A DNA stretch of 21,328 nt, from the IMG/VR virus record IMGVR_UViG_3300041409_000823, positions 1 through 21,328 of that record; one strand, written 5' to 3'. Below the pieces are notes generated by a model that did not search any database, had not been told where the DNA came from, and was given only the letters and a program-made list of their open reading frames with translations. A program made the position numbers and the translations under genes. Every line of letters starts with the position of its first letter. Position 1 is the stretch's first letter. Shown piece after piece: positions 19,161-21,328 of the stretch. The stretch comes from a virus.

Positions 19161-19244
19161 GGACAGACTCTGTTTTTGAGAAATGGATCAAAACTCCACA
19201 CAAATCGGGTGGATAATGAGTATTGACTGCCGCCGAAATGGGCC

Positions 19245-19913
19245 TCAAACAGGCCGAACAGCGGCCTGTGGAGCCGAAATCCGGACCTCTCGACCCATCA
19301 TCCACATGAGCAGCGAGACTCGTTTTCCGTCACTCATCTCGCATAACGCGGCACGGTCGGCGAGCGGACCATCCACGATCTCAAGCGCCGATCCCGCCGC
19401 GAACCGCGCGCCTTTGTGCCCCGGAGGATAGATGCACCCATCGGCCGACAGCATCGAGCGGAGCAGCTCGATCGACGTCTCCGGCACCGGAATCGGGACC
19501 ATATCGACCGCGTCACCGCGAAACCGCGCCGCGGACAACACCCGCTCGACGCCGTCAAGCGCCAGCAGCCGACGCCAGCCCTGATCCGCCGCGTCGAACC
19601 TGACGATTACGTACCGCGCGAACAGGAGGACCGCCCGAGCCGGTCGCGCGGGCCGAACCGCGCCGTTGGGTAAACGCCTTGATCGCACCGCCGGCCGATA
19701 GATACTGGCGTTAAAGACGTCGAACCCGGCGAGGCGGATTTCACGATCCGCCAACTCTGTCTCACCTTGCCGCGTCCGCACAACATACCAGCGATCACCG
19801 GCGCGAGGCCGCGCCTCAATCAGCGGAACAATCCGACGACCAGCCCCTGGCCGGTAGCCGCCGCTGTTGGGGCGAGGACCGCCATGCGATCCAATCTTGC
19901 TGATTAATGCCAC
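19245..19913 (-). CDS. NusG-like transcription factor with RPGAGR tail
   Basis: NusG-family proteins bind RNA polymerase and act as elongation or antitermination factors. The protein has an N-terminal HGGPRPNSGGYRPGAGR motif, then the NGN domain (RWYVVRTRQGETELADREIR, GFDVFNASIYRPAVRSRR, LLFARYVIVRFDAADQGWRR, VERVLS) and a C-terminal KOW-like part (ARFAAGSALEIVDGPLADRA). Length and order fit NusG/RfaH paralogues in phages. GTG 19913 is chosen, giving MALISKIGSHGG; TTG 19949 is a longer alternative. It lies upstream of integrase on the same strand, with a hairpin at its end. Control of late or early transcription through antitermination is inference. Confidence 0.85.
   Translation of the reverse strand: MALISKIGSHGGPRPNSGGYRPGAGRRIVPLIEARPRAGDRWYVVRTRQGETELADREIRLAGFDVFNASIYRPAVRSRRLPNGAVRPARPARAVLLFARYVIVRFDAADQGWRRLLALDGVERVLSAARFRGDAVDMVPIPVPETSIELLRSMLSADGCIYPPGHKGARFAAGSALEIVDGPLADRAALCEMSDGKRVSLLMWMMGREVRISAPQAAVRPV
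19249..19269 (-). terminator. Hairpin at the end of the NusG-like gene
   Basis: ACAGGCC and GGCCTGT pair over 7 bases with a 7-base loop, overlapping the last codons of the NusG-like gene; on the minus strand TTT follows shortly after the stem. It may be a weak terminator between this gene and integrase. Confidence 0.3.
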
Positions 19914-20131
19914 ATTTCCGCGACTGCTGTAGCACGGCGTACAGGTCAATCGGGACCCGGCACGGCCGCGCTATTGAGACCAGCACGCCGCACTGAAGGA
20001 CGTGAGTCAACCCGAATCGCGCGAACCGCGACCAGGCCGCACCGACTAGATGCACGGAAATCGCGCAGGTTCCAAGCCCAATGTCGGGAAACGCACCCCA
20101 CGCGGATGCGCTCCGTGCGAGCGCGGAACGT
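19914..20131. other. Non-coding gap of about 218 bases
   Basis: I see no convincing gene here. On the minus strand two TTGAC hexamers occur (in GGGTTGACTCAC and GATTGACCTG), but neither has a good -10 element at 16-18 bases. Confidence 0.4.
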
Positions 20132-20138
20132 TTATCCA
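20125..20138. repeat. 14-bp direct repeat GGAACGTTTATCCA, copy 1
   Basis: An exact match to 20936-20949. On the minus strand (TGGATAAACGTTCC) this copy supplies the stop TAA of the gene at 20132. The pair brackets the two small genes and the stem-loop cluster. Confidence 0.85.
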
Positions 20139-20359
20139 AACCGACGCGCACGCTCCGCGGCCGCGATCTCGGCGCGGCCATCGCGCGACAGCCGAAGCAG
20201 CTCGTCGTCCGGATAACTCCATGCGGGCCTGACACGGGTGACGCCAAACATTGCCGCGATCCGGATCCAGGTATGGCCCTCACGCCGCGCCTCCGCGATC
20301 GCGATCGCGCGCCGATGCCTTGCCACCGCGCGCTCACGCCCCGGAACGCGCGTTGTCAC
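20132..20359 (-). CDS. Small HTH-like protein, 75 aa
   Basis: The GTG at 20359 overlaps the preceding stop by one base (TAGTG), so the two genes are coupled. The protein reads MTTRVPGRERAVARHRRAIA, IAEARREGHTWIRIAAMFGV and TRVRPAWSYPDDELLRLSRD. The block AEARREGHTWIRIAAMFGVT is a helix-turn-helix of the kind seen in phage regulators and small terminases, where a G-x-x-x-W/Y-x-x-I-A turn leads into the recognition helix. The C-terminus is a charged helix. A DNA-binding regulator is most likely. Confidence 0.65.
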   Translation of the reverse strand: MTTRVPGRERAVARHRRAIAIAEARREGHTWIRIAAMFGVTRVRPAWSYPDDELLRLSRDGRAEIAAAERARRFG

Positions 20360-20763
20360 TACCGAAACCGACGCGCAGCGCCGCGTCGCCCCGGCGAGTC
20401 GCCGAGCGGCAGATCCAGCTGCGCCGACGCCGGCCGGCTTCGCGAGCGCCGCGAGACCGGCTTAGCCCGCGGGGAACTCGTCATCACCAGCACGCCGGCG
20501 ACAGAAACCGAATCCCAGCCAGCATCGAGCGCCTGCACCGCATCGCGAGACGGCACCAGCTCGACCGGCATCTGCCGCCGATACCGCCATGCCAGCCGGA
20601 TCATGTGCCGACGTTGCCGTTCGGTCAGCCGGTCAATCGTCAGGTTCCCGATCGAGCGCGCGAAACGCTTGTGCGACGACGCCGGCAGGAAAACGCATTC
20701 AGCGAGTGCAACTCGCATCCGATCCAGCCACTGCTCCCGCACCGCCGCATCCATGGACAGCAC
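20359..20763 (-). CDS. Hypothetical protein with RYRRQ helix, 134 aa
   Basis: GTG 20763 or the in-frame ATG at 20754 may be the start; AGGTG lies upstream of both. The protein contains AAVREQWLDRMRVALAECVF, SHKRFARSIGNLTIDRLTER and RQRRHMIRLAWRYRRQMPVE. The segment LTERQRRHMIRLAWRYRRQ-P-E resembles a helical motif (LT.RQ...L..L..RYRRQ) in small phage and plasmid proteins of unknown role. The C-terminal third is Arg/Ser-rich and may be disordered. It is coupled to the HTH gene downstream. Confidence 0.65.
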   Translation of the reverse strand: MLSMDAAVREQWLDRMRVALAECVFLPASSHKRFARSIGNLTIDRLTERQRRHMIRLAWRYRRQMPVELVPSRDAVQALDAGWDSVSVAGVLVMTSSPRAKPVSRRSRSRPASAQLDLPLGDSPGRRGAARRFR

Positions 20764-20950
20764 CTAGCAGAGCGCGACGCGCGCCGGAACGGAGACGAGA
20801 CCCGATCCCCGCGCGACGGCTCTTTTCCCAGAGCCGTCTGCCAGGGGTCAGGCGCGCCCCGCGCGCCGTAGGGGAGTGCAACTCCCCTACTTGTTCCAGC
20901 AGCCAACGCGCGCAGCGCGTGCCGCGTACCTCTTGGGAACGTTTATCCAT
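20699..20950 (-). CDS. Doubtful 83-aa ORF across the stem-loop region
   Basis: The frame begins MDKRSQEVRGTRCARWLLEQ at ATG 20950, with AGGT 9 bases upstream, and overlaps the start of the 20763 gene by 65 bases. The second half (LGAVHGCGGAGAVAGSDASC) is an obvious shadow. Because perfect stem-loops run through the middle, I think the segment is more likely a leader or regulatory region; the first part could be a leader peptide. Confidence 0.25.
   Translation of the reverse strand: MDKRSQEVRGTRCARWLLEQVGELHSPTARGARLTPGRRLWEKSRRAGIGSRLRSGARRALLGAVHGCGGAGAVAGSDASCTR
20702..20716. repeat. Inverted repeat GCGAGT-GCA-ACTCGC
   Basis: A perfect 6-base stem with GCA centre. It contains GAGTGCAACTC, which recurs in the hairpin at 20868-20890. 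It lies inside the coding region of the 20763 gene. Confidence 0.7.
20815..20838. repeat. Stem-loop 1: 9-bp perfect stem
   Basis: GACGGCTCT (20815-20823) pairs with AGAGCCGTC (20830-20838) around TTTCCC. Confidence 0.85.
20851..20867. repeat. Stem-loop 2: 7-bp perfect stem
   Basis: GGCGCGC (20851-20857) pairs with GCGCGCC (20861-20867) around CCC. It abuts stem-loop 3 without a gap. Confidence 0.8.
20868..20890. repeat. Stem-loop 3: 10-bp perfect stem
   Basis: GTAGGGGAGT (20868-20877) pairs with ACTCCCCTAC (20881-20890) around GCA. TTGTT follows on the plus strand, so it could also act as a rightward terminator. Confidence 0.9.
20906..20920. repeat. Stem-loop 4: 6-bp perfect stem
   Basis: ACGCGC (20906-20911) pairs with GCGCGT (20915-20920) around GCA, the same loop as stem-loop 3. 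Confidence 0.7.
20936..20949. repeat. 14-bp direct repeat GGAACGTTTATCCA, copy 2
   Basis: An exact match to 20125-20138, 811 bases away. On the minus strand this copy forms the start of the doubtful frame at 20950 (ATGGATAAACG). Confidence 0.85.
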
Positions 20951-20974
20951 AGAATTACCTGTCCAGACCTGATG

Positions 20975-21069
20975 TTTCCGGAAATTCCGGATTAGACGGA
21001 GGCATCTGAGCCGTAACTTCCGGATTAGATGCGCGCTGCCAAAACCGTAGATTCCGGATTAGATGCGCG
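20975..21069. repeat. Three iteron-like repeats, TTCCGGATTAGA
   Basis: TTCCGGATTAGA occurs at 20985-20996, 21018-21029 and 21052-21063, spaced 33 and 34 bases (about three helical turns). Copies 2 and 3 extend to 25 bases (21011-21035 and 21045-21069), with CCGTA before and TGCGCG after the core; only two positions differ. A palindrome TTTCCGGAAA (20975-20984) abuts copy 1. The array lies upstream of the leftward genes starting at 20763 and could be operators or a replication origin. Confidence 0.8.
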
Positions 21070-21328
21070 GCGCGGCAACGACTCCGGTCCGGTCAGGCAA
21101 CGAACCTGCCGATTTCCGTCTGGTTTGATGTCGATATCGTTACATTACTGCCGCGCAAAGCGGCCATTTCGGGTCGCTCGCACAACGGAAATGCCAGCCG
21201 CGAAAGAGATCACGACGCGCCTCGAATCAGGATCGCCGCCATGCGACGGCAGATCCGGCCAGCGATGTCAGATCTCAGGCGGGGATGGGTTGGCCTGCCA
21301 CCGGCGGAAAATGCTTGCTCGCCACCGG
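21070..21328. other. Right-end region without a clear gene
   Basis: Several short frames run to the edge but none has a good ribosome-binding site and typical codon use. On the plus strand a frame from about 21128 stays open to the end; on the minus strand a frame entering from the edge ends as RICRRMAAILIRGAS before TGA. The latter reads more like protein and may be the tail of a gene beyond the window. Confidence 0.3.

Noticed and set aside
18333-19226. 297-codon open frame on the plus strand
   Set aside because: It is antisense to the integrase, whose catalytic residues are all in place; composition is Arg-rich and unnatural.
20985-21063. CRISPR array
   Set aside because: Only three copies with a 12-base identical core and 33-34 base period; repeats are too short and there are no spacers of uniform length or cas genes.

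Overview
The window looks like part of a temperate double-stranded DNA phage or prophage of a GC-rich alphaproteobacterium. A tyrosine integrase, a P22-like portal protein, a large terminase and a small-terminase candidate identify the phage. A GapR-family (DUF2312) protein, strong GC bias and many GTG starts point to an alphaproteobacterial host; the genus cannot be told. No rRNA, tRNA or CRISPR array was seen.

Layout. (1) Packaging and head genes run leftward on the minus strand: small-terminase candidate (10136-10618), an unknown gene (8988-9437), a small ORF, large terminase (7193-8701), portal (2945-5110), three accessory genes (2700-2948, 2188-2676, 1354-2070), and a scaffold-like gene cut by the left edge (1-589). 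Rightward islands of very small genes sit between them (729-1357, 5145-7196, 9510-10134). (2) A rightward region of small genes, 10737-14778, holds two copies of a 266-bp gene cassette (98.9% identical). Between the copies lie a DUF3489-like winged-helix protein, a DUF7768-like protein and, on the minus strand, a DUF2829 protein, the domain of the Thoeris anti-defence protein Tad2. (3) A tightly overlapped leftward operon, 18241 to 14633, encodes a ParB/Srx-like protein, two DNA methyltransferases and four small proteins. (4) Integrase and a NusG-like factor follow at 18291-19913. (5) At the right end are two small leftward genes and a control-like region with perfect stem-loops and three 25-bp-class repeats.

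The most unusual feature is a start-associated sequence, consensus CCGAAGGAACCAC followed within 0-4 bases by the start codon. It precedes most rightward genes, bounds the duplicated cassette on both sides and is built into the C-terminal codons (KEP, KEPT, KEQP) of upstream genes. It resembles in concept the start-associated sequences of cluster K mycobacteriophages and may act both as a ribosome-binding site and as a recombination seam for swapping small genes. Two of the small rightward genes are interrupted by single in-frame stops (TGA at 858, TAG at 13327), suggesting decay, sequence error or readthrough.
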